Source of the DNA: Streptomyces sp. HPF1205 | GTDB lineage: Bacteria; Actinomycetota; Actinomycetes; Streptomycetales; Streptomycetaceae | Reading direction: 5' to 3' | Assembly (NCBI RefSeq): GCF_020400825.1 | Contig: NZ_JAINVH010000024.1 | Span: 1-64,000, forward strand | DNA length: 64,000 nucleotides | In this document: positions 32,931 through 40,787 of the stretch, piece by piece | How positions within the stretch are numbered: the stretch's first letter is position 1 | Layout: each line of letters opens with the position of its first letter | Made by a program: the position numbers and the translations under genes | Notes under the pieces: generated by a model | Told to the model about the DNA's origin: nothing | What the model saw: the letters and a program-made list of their open reading frames with translations, nothing else | The model's database searches: none

Positions 32931-33152
32931 CCCCCGGCCCGTGCGAGGGACGCCACAGCGGGCCGCACGGGCGGGACCGCCGGAAGGAACCGGCCGCACC
33001 GGGCACGCGCGGCCGGGAGGGCGGGCCCGGGGCGGCAGGCGGGGCGGACACGCAGGAATCAGGGAGCAAGGAGCGGGGAGCCGGACGAGCGCGGCGGGGC
33101 GGAACGGGCGCGCGGCGAGCGGGAGGTGGCGGGCGGCTGTTCGCGGCGGATC

Positions 33153-33178
33153 CACCGCGTCCACCGCCGGACGCGGTG
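33153..33178 (-). terminator. Hairpin downstream of MarR gene
   Basis: CACCGCGTCC, a 6-nt loop and its exact complement lie 56 bp past the MarR stop. The rest of the 33.0-33.2 kb gap shows no gene. Confidence 0.65.
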
Positions 33179-33233
33179 CGGACCGGGACGATCGGGGGCG
33201 GCGGCCGGGCGCGGCAGCCGACCGGCGGCGGGG

Positions 33234-33674
33234 TCAGACGGCCTCGGCCTGGTCCCCGCCCAGCGACTGCGCGTTGTCGGCGATGCGGGTGAGCGCGGCC
33301 ATCAGGTCGCGGATCTCCTCCTCGCCCATTCCGGCGGTCAACTGCTTCTCCAGCAGCCGCAGTTCCTCCTCGACGGGCTCACGCAGGGCCCGTCCGGCAT
33401 CGGTGAGGTAGAGCCGCACCAGGCGGTTGTCGCGGTCGTCGCGGCGGCGGGTGAGCAGACCCGCGGCGGTCATGCGGTTGGCCATCTTCACGATGGTCGG
33501 GGTGGTGACGTGGACCGCGGTGGCGATCGCGCCGGGGGTCTGTCCGTCCTCCTCCCACAGCGCCGCGAGCACCAGGTTCTGGCCCAGGTGCAGGCCGTGC
33601 CGGCGCAGCGTGGTGTCGGTGACGCCGCGGAAGGCCTTGGAGGCCCGCGTGTACACGTCCATGAACTCGCTCAC
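33234..33674 (-). CDS. MarR-family regulator
   Basis: The 146-residue protein shows a MarR winged helix: LVLAALWEEDGQTPGAIATA, VTTPTIVKMANRMTAAGLL and a wing with RRRDDRDNRLVRLYLT. GTG 33674 has GGAGG 7 nt upstream. It diverges from the MFS pump gene, a standard arrangement in which the MarR protein represses the pump and itself until a toxic phenolic compound binds. The cluster product, a chlorinated phenol, would suit as a ligand; this is inference. Confidence 0.93.
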   Translation of the reverse strand: MSEFMDVYTRASKAFRGVTDTTLRRHGLHLGQNLVLAALWEEDGQTPGAIATAVHVTTPTIVKMANRMTAAGLLTRRRDDRDNRLVRLYLTDAGRALREPVEEELRLLEKQLTAGMGEEEIRDLMAALTRIADNAQSLGGDQAEAV

Positions 33675-33745
33675 GCTACTACCTCCGGTCATCGGCAGGG
33701 GCGGCCGCACCCGCCACCTCATCCTAATCCGCGGGACGACACGTC

Positions 33746-33808
33746 ACTAGCCAGCGAATAACTTGACGGCTATCGATCGGCACCCTAGAGTCGGTTTCGA
33801 CGCTAGCC
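33746..33808 (+). promoter_or_regulatory. MFS promoter with CTAGCC repeats
   Basis: TTGACG (33763-33768), a 17-nt spacer and TAGAGT (33786-33791) form a strong promoter for the pump gene. TAGCC (33748) and GGCTA (33768-33772) make an inverted repeat over the -35 box, and CTAGCC recurs at 33803. These are likely operator sites for the divergent MarR protein. Confidence 0.65.
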
Positions 33809-33849
33809 GGCAACTGATGTTCTCTCGTCCCCAGCCAGGAGGCAACGTA

Positions 33850-35376
33850 ATGAGCTCACCCAGCGCGCCACCGGGGGCCCCGGCGGCCGGCCTGGATCCA
33901 CGTCGCTGGACCATGCTGATAGTCGCCCTGGTGGCCATGTTCATGGCGATCTTTGACTTCTACGTCATCAACATCGCCACTCCCTCCTTGCAGTCGCAGC
34001 TCCACATCGGCGAGGCCACCCTCGAACTGATCATCGGCGGCTACACCTTCACGTACGCCAGCCTGCTGGTGACCAGCGGGCGCTGGGGCGACATCTTCAG
34101 CTACAAGCGGCTGTTCATGCTCGGCATGGGCCTGTTCACGGTCGCCTCGCTCGGCTGCGGCGTCGCGCAGAACGGCACTCAGCTCGTCATCGTCCGGCTG
34201 ATCCAGGGCATCGGCGCGGCACTCATGGTGCCGCAGGTGGTCGCCTTCATCACGGTGACCTTCCCGCCGCCGGAGCGGCCCAAGGCGCTGTCCTGGTTCG
34301 GCGCCACGGTCGGCCTGGCCGTCGTCGCCGCGCAGATCCTCGGCGGGGCTCTGCTGTCCGCCAACGTGGCCAGCCTCGGCTGGCGGGTCATCTTCCTGAT
34401 CAACATCCCGATCGGCGCGGTCACCCTGCTGCTCGCGGCCCGCCTGCTGCCCGACACCAAGGCAGCGCGCAAGCCCAAGCAGGACGTGGTCGGCAACCTC
34501 GGCATCGCGCTGACCCTGGGCCTGGCCATCCTGCCGATCGTCATCGGCCGCTCCGAGCATTGGCCCGTCTGGGGCTGGATCATGCTGGCCGCCTCGGCGC
34601 CCATCGCGGTCGCCACGGTGATCTACGAGAAGGGGCTGCCGGCCAGGGGCGGCGAGCCGATGCTGGACCTGCGGCTGTTCACCAACCGCTCGTACAGCGT
34701 GGGCGTGCTCACCATCGTCGGCGTGATGACCTTCTACGCCGGGTTCATCTTCGGCATGACGATGTTCCTGCAGTTCGGCCTCGGGCTGTCGCCGGCCAAG
34801 GCCGGTCTGACCTTCGGCCCGATGGGTCTGGGCTTCGCGTTCAGCTCCTTCATGGCCCGCCCGATGCTGATGAAGTACGGCGTCAAGGTGATCAACCTCG
34901 GCCAGGTGCTGCTGGTGCTGAGCACCGTGGTCCTGCTGGTCGAACTGAAGGCCTCGGGTACGGACACCAAGGCGTGGGAGATGGTCATTCCCATGGTCCT
35001 CGGCGGCATGGGCACCGGTGTCACGCTGCCCGCGCTGACCGGTGTGGTGATGTCCAAGGTGCCGCCGCAGCAGGCGGGTGTCGCCTCGGGCCTGCTGTCC
35101 ACCGCGCAGCAGTTCGCCAACACCATCGGTGTCGCGGTCTTCGGCGTGATCTTCTTCAACGCCCTGGGCAGCACCCCGAGCAAGGCCCACTACGTGCACG
35201 CCCTGGAGGTCGTGGGCGGTACCGGGATCGGGCTGAGCCTGGTCACCCTGGCGGCCACCTTCCTGCTGCCGCGCGGTCCGATGGGCCCGCCGCCGGGAGC
35301 CCGCCCGCCGGCCGGCGCTCCGGCCGCGGCCGCACCGGCCGGCGCCGCCTCCGGCGCCACCGCCGACGGCAAGTAG
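33850..35376 (+). CDS. MFS drug exporter, DHA2 (14-TM) type
   Basis: The 508-residue inner-membrane transporter has the DHA2 pattern: FMAIFDFYVINIATPSLQ in helix 1 (motif D1), LVTSGRWGDIFSYKRLF (motif A), RLIQGIGAALMVPQ (motif B) and an antiporter motif C-like segment around GATVGLAVVAAQILGGAL. About 14 helices are visible, then an Ala/Pro-rich cytosolic tail. It would export the cluster product in exchange for protons. ATG 33850 follows AGGAGG. Expression should be controlled by the divergent MarR gene, and an intrinsic terminator follows. Confidence 0.94.
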   Translation: MSSPSAPPGAPAAGLDPRRWTMLIVALVAMFMAIFDFYVINIATPSLQSQLHIGEATLELIIGGYTFTYASLLVTSGRWGDIFSYKRLFMLGMGLFTVASLGCGVAQNGTQLVIVRLIQGIGAALMVPQVVAFITVTFPPPERPKALSWFGATVGLAVVAAQILGGALLSANVASLGWRVIFLINIPIGAVTLLLAARLLPDTKAARKPKQDVVGNLGIALTLGLAILPIVIGRSEHWPVWGWIMLAASAPIAVATVIYEKGLPARGGEPMLDLRLFTNRSYSVGVLTIVGVMTFYAGFIFGMTMFLQFGLGLSPAKAGLTFGPMGLGFAFSSFMARPMLMKYGVKVINLGQVLLVLSTVVLLVELKASGTDTKAWEMVIPMVLGGMGTGVTLPALTGVVMSKVPPQQAGVASGLLSTAQQFANTIGVAVFGVIFFNALGSTPSKAHYVHALEVVGGTGIGLSLVTLAATFLLPRGPMGPPPGARPPAGAPAAAAPAGAASGATADGK

Positions 35377-35521
35377 CACTGCCTCCGCGAGGACGGCGCC
35401 GGGGAACCGTTCTTCCCCGCGGCTCCGGCCCCGTCCCGCACCGAGCTCGGCCCTGTTCTCGAGTCCCCCGTCCGATGACAGGGCCGAACCCCGGCACACC
35501 CCCGGTGCCGGAGCACGGCCC

Positions 35522-35573
35522 GGCCCCGCTTCCCCGGTCACCCCCGTCCGGGAAGCGGGGCCGTTGGGTTTTT
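35522..35573 (+). terminator. Intrinsic terminator with T tract after MFS gene
   Basis: GGCCCCGCTTCCCCGG pairs with CCGGGAAGCGGGGCC (one bulged C) and is followed by GTTGGGTTTTT, a classical hairpin plus T-run that is uncommon in this GC-rich DNA. Confidence 0.85.
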
Positions 35574-35587
35574 CCGGCCCGATTTCA

Positions 35588-35603
35588 CTCCACATTCGAT
35601 GAG
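35588..35603 (-). promoter_or_regulatory. Operator-like element upstream of antiporter (site H)
   Basis: On the minus strand CTCATCGAATGTGGAG closely matches sites C and D. It lies 135-150 bp before the antiporter start. No convincing -35/-10 pair accompanies it. Confidence 0.5.
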
Positions 35604-35698
35604 TTTCCCTGTCGGGCATTACCGGACATATGACTCGTCCATATCGCACGTCTGCTTGTCATACCGTCACCGCCGATGAGACGCTTTCACATGCGAGC

Positions 35699-35714
35699 CT
35701 CAACAATCGTTGAT
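35699..35714 (-). promoter_or_regulatory. Operator-like element at antiporter leader (site I)
   Basis: On the minus strand ATCAACGATTGTTGAG matches the consensus core (CGATTGTTGA) and is itself near-palindromic. It ends 23 bp before the antiporter start codon, where a bound protein would block transcription. Confidence 0.55.
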
Positions 35715-35737
35715 TTCCATCACGAGAGTGAGCGGGG

Positions 35738-37087
35738 ATGAGCAATCATCAGGCGGACATACTCCAGGCGACCGTGCTCGCCGACATCGGCCTCGTACTG
35801 GTGGTCGGGGCGTTACTACTGAAGCTCTGCCGCTGGGGCCGGCAGCCGGTGGTCGTGGGCGAGATCGTGGCCGGGATCGCGCTGGGACCCAGCCTGCTCG
35901 GTCTGCTGCCGGGCCATCCGACCTCCCGGCTGTTCCCGGCGGACGGACGGCCGTACCTGTCGGCGATCGCCCAGGTGGGGCTGCTGCTGTTCATGTTCCT
36001 GCTGGGCTGGGAACTGGAGCCCGCCAACCTGGGCCGGTCCAAGAGCTCCGTGGCCGCGGTGACGCTGGGCAGCATGGCGCTCCCGTTCGCGCTCGGCCTC
36101 GGGGCCGCCGCCGTCATCTACCACGAGCACAGCACGGTCGACGGCCGCCATGTGAGCTTCGGCGTGTTCGGCGTGTACGTCGGCATCTCCATGGCCATCA
36201 CGGCCTTCCCCGTGCTGGCCCGCATCCTGGCCGACCACCACCTGGGCGGCACCCGCATCGGCGCCCTCGCACTGGCCAGCGCCGCCGTCGGCGACGTGCT
36301 GGCGTGGTGCGCGCTCGCCGTCATCGTCGGCGCCACCACCTCCAGCGGCATGGGCCAGTTCGCCACCACCACCGGCGGCGCGGCGGTCTACGTGGTCGTG
36401 CTGGCCGGCGTGGTGCGCCCGCTGCTGCGCCTGGGTGTGGACCGGGCGCTGCGCCGCGGGGGCGGCGCCCAGGGCCCCGCGCTGTACACCGCGGGCCTGG
36501 TCGCGGCCGGGATCTTCTTCTCCTCGTACGCCACCACGCGCATCGGCATCCACCCGGTCTTCGGTGCCTTCGCCTTCGGCCTGGTCATGCCGCGCGAGCC
36601 GCGCCGCGAACTGGAGCAGTACATGTTCCGCCCCTTCCAGGGGATCAGCCGGGTGCTGATGCCGGTGTACTTCGTGGTGACGGGGCTCGCGGTGGACATC
36701 AGCGGGCTGCGCGGCCGGGACTGGAGCGACCTGGCGCTGCTGGTCGCGGTGGCCTGCGTCGGCAAGGTGCTCGGCGCCGGTGTGCCGGCCCGGCGGCTGG
36801 GCATGTCCCGCCGCGACTCGGTGGGCGTCGGCGTGCTGATGAACGTGCGCGGCCTGACCGAACTGATCATCCTCAACATCGGGCTGAGCCTGCACGTCCT
36901 GGACGACCGGCTGTTCACCGTGATGGTCCTGGTGGCGCTGCTGACGACCGCGCTGGCCGGACCGCTGCTCCCGGTGCTGCTGCCCCGGCCGCCCGGCGAC
37001 CGCGACGCCACCGCGCCCGGCGCCCGTACGGCGGCGGGCTCCCCGGGCGCCACCGGCCGCAGCAACGACCTGTCGGCCACCGGCTGA
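35738..37087 (+). CDS. Kef-type Na+(K+)/H+ antiporter (CPA2 family)
   Basis: The 449-residue membrane protein has 12-13 helices and CPA2 features: QPVVVGEIVAGIALGPSLLG at the start, SMAITAFPVLARIL for helix 5 and ASAAVGDVLAWCALA with the ion-binding Asp. It ends in a short polar tail with no RCK/TrkA-N domain. It exchanges monovalent cations for protons. Found inside a cluster for a chlorinated phenolic pyrrole, it may protect the producer from a protonophore. Two operator-like elements precede ATG 35738, so it appears co-regulated with biosynthesis. Confidence 0.93.
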   Translation: MSNHQADILQATVLADIGLVLVVGALLLKLCRWGRQPVVVGEIVAGIALGPSLLGLLPGHPTSRLFPADGRPYLSAIAQVGLLLFMFLLGWELEPANLGRSKSSVAAVTLGSMALPFALGLGAAAVIYHEHSTVDGRHVSFGVFGVYVGISMAITAFPVLARILADHHLGGTRIGALALASAAVGDVLAWCALAVIVGATTSSGMGQFATTTGGAAVYVVVLAGVVRPLLRLGVDRALRRGGGAQGPALYTAGLVAAGIFFSSYATTRIGIHPVFGAFAFGLVMPREPRRELEQYMFRPFQGISRVLMPVYFVVTGLAVDISGLRGRDWSDLALLVAVACVGKVLGAGVPARRLGMSRRDSVGVGVLMNVRGLTELIILNIGLSLHVLDDRLFTVMVLVALLTTALAGPLLPVLLPRPPGDRDATAPGARTAAGSPGATGRSNDLSATG

Positions 37088-37138
37088 CCGGCGCGGCACC
37101 GGCCGGACGGGGCCGGGCCGGGCCGGGCCGGACACGAA

Positions 37139-37173
37139 GCGTGCCCCGGGCGCTGGGACCGCCCGGGGCACGC
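37139..37173. terminator. 14-bp stem hairpin between antiporter and halogenase operon ends
   Basis: GCGTGCCCCGGGCG, a 7-nt loop and its perfect complement lie between two convergent stop codons and can serve both. Confidence 0.85.
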
Positions 37174-37194
37174 TGCTGTGGGTCGCCGAGACCG

Positions 37195-38850
37195 TCAGTG
37201 GACGGCCGGCGGCGGCACGTTGGTCAGGTTCTCCTTGGTGAGCATGGTGCGGAACTCGGCCGGGGCGATGGTCTTGGTCCAGGCGAGCGCCTTGAGCCGC
37301 TTGCTGAGGGTGAAGTGGTAGAAGCGGTCGTCGGGGTCGGCGAAGCCGTACAGCGGCGGGGTGAACGGCGCCTCTTCCAGGGCCTTCCAGATCCGGTCGG
37401 CGGCCGCGCCCGTGGTGAGCCGGCCCTCACGCACCTCCTCGGTCCACGCGAAGGTCTGCTCCAGCAGCTCCGGCAGGCCGCCCGGCAGGGCGAACCAGAA
37501 CGCGCCGTCGTGCCGCCGCTCCGTGCGGCTCCAGTCGCCGTCGCCGAGCGCGTGGTTGCGGTTGCTCTTCAGCGACAGCGCGCCCAGCATCGACCACAGC
37601 AGCCACACCCGGCTGAAGGCGTTCCACAGCCGGAAGTCGCGGGTGGCGACCCGGGCCGCGGCGATGATGCGGTCGTTGAAGGCGATCAGCTCGGACTGGA
37701 AGGCGGCCACCTGCGCGAACCGCTGCGGCGACCAGTCGTCGGTGCGCGCCGCCTCCACCAGCACCGGCGCGAGGGCGTAGACCATCTCGCCGGCCATCGT
37801 GACGTCCCGCGACAGGAAGAAGTCGTTGCGGCTGGCCGAGCGCTCGAACAGGAAGTGCCGGTTGCCGACGGTCTCGGCGACCGTGCGCTGCCAGAGGATG
37901 TCCTCGGTCCACGGCGTCGTGGCCACGGCGCCGGAGAACGTCTCCCGCAGCTGCGGGAACCGGTCGATCAGCGCGCGGAAACCGGCCTCGGGGTCCTTCG
38001 GCAGGTCGCTGAAGGCATCGGGGTCGACGCTGACGGTGACCGAGGCCCGCGCGGTGCCCGCCTCGGCGTGGTTGTCGAAGTGGACGACCTGGATCCAGCC
38101 GCCGTCGAACAGGTGGCTGATGGTGCCCTGCGACCAGGGGGCCGCCTTGGGGTAGTCGGACAGCGGGACCCGGTCCTCGAACTGCTGGACACCGCTGAAG
38201 TGGGCCGTCATCACCCTGGAGCGGGTGCGCAGGCGCGCCACCGGGTCGGGGCCGCCGAGCTTGGCGATGATGGGCGAGTCCATGCCGATCGAGTCCACCA
38301 GGTAGCGGGCCCGGTAGCTCGCCCCGTCCGCGGTGGTGACGCTGACGCCGTCCCCGCCGGGCAGCGGGGCCATCCGGCTCATCACCCGGCGGTGCCTGGG
38401 CACCTTGGCGCCGTAGGCGCGGGCCACCTCATGGGCGTACGCGTCGACGTCCGGGCGGAACATGTGCCACTCGGAGTGCTCGCCGGGCACGTTGAACTGG
38501 ACGCTGTGCTCGGGGTTCTGCGCGCGCCCGGCCCGGTGGTACAGGAAGCTGAGGCTGCGCTTGACACCGCTGGTGCGCCGGACCCGGTCGGGCAGGTCGC
38601 AGGTCAGGCCGAATGCGGCGAGCTCGGGCATGTCGAACCGCCGGGCCAGGGTGAAGAACACCTCGGCCGTGTAGGGAACGGTGGTCTCCCCCGCCGGGAC
38701 GGCGCCGTCGGCCTCGCTGTCCACCAGCAGGACGCGCAGCCCGTGCCGGGCCAGGACGGCGGCCAGCAGGTTCGACGCGAGATGAGCGCCGACGAGGGCG
38801 ACGTCGTACTTCTCCTCGGGGTCGGCGAATTGCTGCCGGCCGTCGTCCAT
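37195..38850 (-). CDS. FAD-halogenase homologue with degenerate FAD motif (PltD-like?)
   Basis: The 551-residue protein is full length and clearly related to the next two genes, yet key motifs are altered. The Rossmann GxGxxG is replaced by VALVGAHLASNLLAAVLA, WxWxIP by GGWIQVVHFDN, and GEST(I)P by GETTVPYTAEVF. It may not bind FAD in the normal way and may act as a non-catalytic partner. The pyoluteorin cluster also has an essential but apparently inactive halogenase homologue, PltD. ATG 38850 follows GGAGG. It is the last gene of the PKS2 operon, 159 bp after the previous one, ahead of a strong terminator. Confidence 0.9.
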   Translation of the reverse strand: MDDGRQQFADPEEKYDVALVGAHLASNLLAAVLARHGLRVLLVDSEADGAVPAGETTVPYTAEVFFTLARRFDMPELAAFGLTCDLPDRVRRTSGVKRSLSFLYHRAGRAQNPEHSVQFNVPGEHSEWHMFRPDVDAYAHEVARAYGAKVPRHRRVMSRMAPLPGGDGVSVTTADGASYRARYLVDSIGMDSPIIAKLGGPDPVARLRTRSRVMTAHFSGVQQFEDRVPLSDYPKAAPWSQGTISHLFDGGWIQVVHFDNHAEAGTARASVTVSVDPDAFSDLPKDPEAGFRALIDRFPQLRETFSGAVATTPWTEDILWQRTVAETVGNRHFLFERSASRNDFFLSRDVTMAGEMVYALAPVLVEAARTDDWSPQRFAQVAAFQSELIAFNDRIIAAARVATRDFRLWNAFSRVWLLWSMLGALSLKSNRNHALGDGDWSRTERRHDGAFWFALPGGLPELLEQTFAWTEEVREGRLTTGAAADRIWKALEEAPFTPPLYGFADPDDRFYHFTLSKRLKALAWTKTIAPAEFRTMLTKENLTNVPPPAVH

Positions 38851-38898
38851 CGTGCTCCTCCAGTGGTGAGTCGCTGACGAGCTGACTTGGGATGACCG

Positions 38899-38930
38899 GG
38901 CCGGCCGTCCCGCTGTGCGGGCGGCCGGCC
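38899..38930 (-). terminator. Intercistronic hairpin in the halogenase operon
   Basis: A GC-rich stem of about 14 bp with one bulged base and a TGT loop sits between two halogenase genes. It could be a partial terminator or an mRNA processing/stability element that lowers expression of the last gene. Confidence 0.45.
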
Positions 38931-39009
38931 GGGGGTGCGGGCGGGCGGGACCGGCGGGACCGGCCGCGCTCGGCCGGCCGGTACCGCCGCCACTGCCCCG
39001 CCGCGCCGG

Positions 39010-40701
39010 TCAGAACAGCTTCTTGCCGCGCAGCCGGGACTTGATCGCCGCGCGCATGTTCGCGGTGAGCATGCGGGCCACCTGCGGGTCGCCCTCCTTC
39101 GCCGCCCACCGCACCAGGTTGAGCATGTTGCGGGGCGAGGGGATGATGAACTTCACGTCGCGCTCGGCCAGGCCGAAGCCCTTGGGGAAGTAGTCGGCCC
39201 GCTGGATCTCCTCGTACAGCAGGTCGGTGGCGTCGGCCGCGGTGGTGGCGCCCGCCTCGACCGCGTCGGTCTGCTTGACCATCAGGTTGTGCAGCTCGGC
39301 GAAGCCGTCGTTGTCGGGCCAGTACAGGCCGACGTGCGGCACGTCCTCCAGCGCGGTGAAGTGGTCGTCGCGGCCGTCCTCGCGGAATTTGGTCAGCGCC
39401 TCCTGCATGCGGTAGGTGCCGGCGTTGGCGCCCCAGCCCCAGATGCGGAAGACCGCGGACCACAGGCCGTAGTCCTGCCAGGAGATGAAGGCCGCGTTGA
39501 CCAGCTCGTCGTTGCAGTCGAGCATCGTCTGCTGCAGGCGGTCGACGTGCTGGAACCGCTCGCCCGAGAAGTCGTCGTCCTTCACGGCCCGCATCAGCCG
39601 CCAGGCCAGCACGTTGACCGCCTCGGCGGTGTTGGACAGGCCGCGCGAGAACAGCGGGTCGATGAACCCGGCCGCGTGGGACAGCAGGCACCAGCGGTCG
39701 CCCGCGGTGGCCTTCGAGGAGTACTGCAGCCGGTCGGTGGAGATCCACTCGCGCACCGGGACGCAGCCCTCGTACTGCCGGGCGATGTCCGGGAAGGGCG
39801 CGCACAGGCGGGCGAAGTCCTCCTCCGGGCTCATGCCGGGGATCTTGGGGTACTTGCGCGGGTCCACGGTCATACCGATGCTGCACAGCGGGTTCGTGGA
39901 CCACTTGTTGTTGTCGAAGGCGATGACCCACGCCCAGCCGCGCTCGAACATGTGGTGGACGGTGCCCTCGTACCACGGCGTCGGGGGCTTGAGGTCGTCG
40001 TTGATGTGGGTGAACAGCTCGTCGGTGCGCTTGACGTTGAGGGCGTGGTTCCACATGGACCGCGAGTGGTGCTTGAAGCGGACCGGGTCCTCGCGCAGGT
40101 CCAGCTTCGTCGCCAGCGGCGAGCGGAAGCCGGAGGCGTCCACGATGTAGCGGGCCCGGAACTGGCCGCGCTTGCCGCTGAGGGTGACGCCGGAGCCGTC
40201 GAAGTCGACGTCGTCGACGATGAAGTTCTGCCGGATCTTGGCCCCGTACTTGGCCGCGACCTGGAACAGGTAGTAGTCGACGTCCTGGCGGAAGTAGTGC
40301 GCCGCCTCGTGGAGCACCTGCGGCGGGGTGCCGAACTCGTTGACCTCCAGCGGGTTCTGCGGGGCCCCCTCGTGGTGCAGCAGGAAGCCGAAGTGCCGCT
40401 TGATGCCGAACCGCGGGCCGAGCGCCTTGGTGGTGTCGGTGAACGAGGCGAGGGCGGCGATCTCGGGTACGTCGTAGCGCTCAGCCAGCGTGCGCAGCGT
40501 GAGCAGGGTGTACGGGATCGTCGACTCGCCGATCGAGAACCTGGGGTGCTGGCCGCCGTCCAGGAGCAGGGTGTTGACGCCCTGCCGGGCCAGGATGGCG
40601 GCGAGCATCGAGCCCGCCATGCCCGAACCCAGGATCGCCACGTCGTAGGTGACAGCCTCCGACGGTCCGGTGTCCATGCCGAGTTCCGTAGCTGTGGTCA
40701 C
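39010..40701 (-). CDS. FAD-dependent halogenase homologue (PltM/Mpy10-Mpy11 subgroup)
   Basis: The 563-residue flavoprotein has an intact FAD motif (VAILGSGMAGSMLAAILA), FSIGESTIPYTLLTL and the closing FAD segment LLSHAAGFIDPLFSRGLS. The halogenase signature is WAWVIAFDN, where the Pro of WxWxIP is Ala. Relatives of this longer subgroup chlorinate free phenols (PltM) or drive oxidative bipyrrole coupling (Mpy10/Mpy11). Here it could chlorinate the resorcinol ring or act in coupling, alone or with its neighbour. GTG 40701 follows GAGGAGAGGG. It is third in the PKS2 operon. Confidence 0.92.
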   Translation of the reverse strand: MTTATELGMDTGPSEAVTYDVAILGSGMAGSMLAAILARQGVNTLLLDGGQHPRFSIGESTIPYTLLTLRTLAERYDVPEIAALASFTDTTKALGPRFGIKRHFGFLLHHEGAPQNPLEVNEFGTPPQVLHEAAHYFRQDVDYYLFQVAAKYGAKIRQNFIVDDVDFDGSGVTLSGKRGQFRARYIVDASGFRSPLATKLDLREDPVRFKHHSRSMWNHALNVKRTDELFTHINDDLKPPTPWYEGTVHHMFERGWAWVIAFDNNKWSTNPLCSIGMTVDPRKYPKIPGMSPEEDFARLCAPFPDIARQYEGCVPVREWISTDRLQYSSKATAGDRWCLLSHAAGFIDPLFSRGLSNTAEAVNVLAWRLMRAVKDDDFSGERFQHVDRLQQTMLDCNDELVNAAFISWQDYGLWSAVFRIWGWGANAGTYRMQEALTKFREDGRDDHFTALEDVPHVGLYWPDNDGFAELHNLMVKQTDAVEAGATTAADATDLLYEEIQRADYFPKGFGLAERDVKFIIPSPRNMLNLVRWAAKEGDPQVARMLTANMRAAIKSRLRGKKLF

Positions 40702-40787
40702 GTCGCCCTCTCCTCGTCGATTCTTTGCGTCGTGTTCGGTGGTGCTCACGGGGGTAGCGGGGGCCGCCGCGGTCGCGGGCCGGCGGG

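Noticed and set aside
35588-35737. Standard promoter for the antiporter near sites H and I
   Set aside because: No -35/-10 pair with acceptable spacing was convincing, so only the operator-like elements are reported.
37195-38850. Third halogenase as a pseudogene
   Set aside because: Its FAD and WxWxIP motifs are degenerate, but it is full length, has a good ribosome site and no frameshift or stop. A non-catalytic role is more likely than decay.
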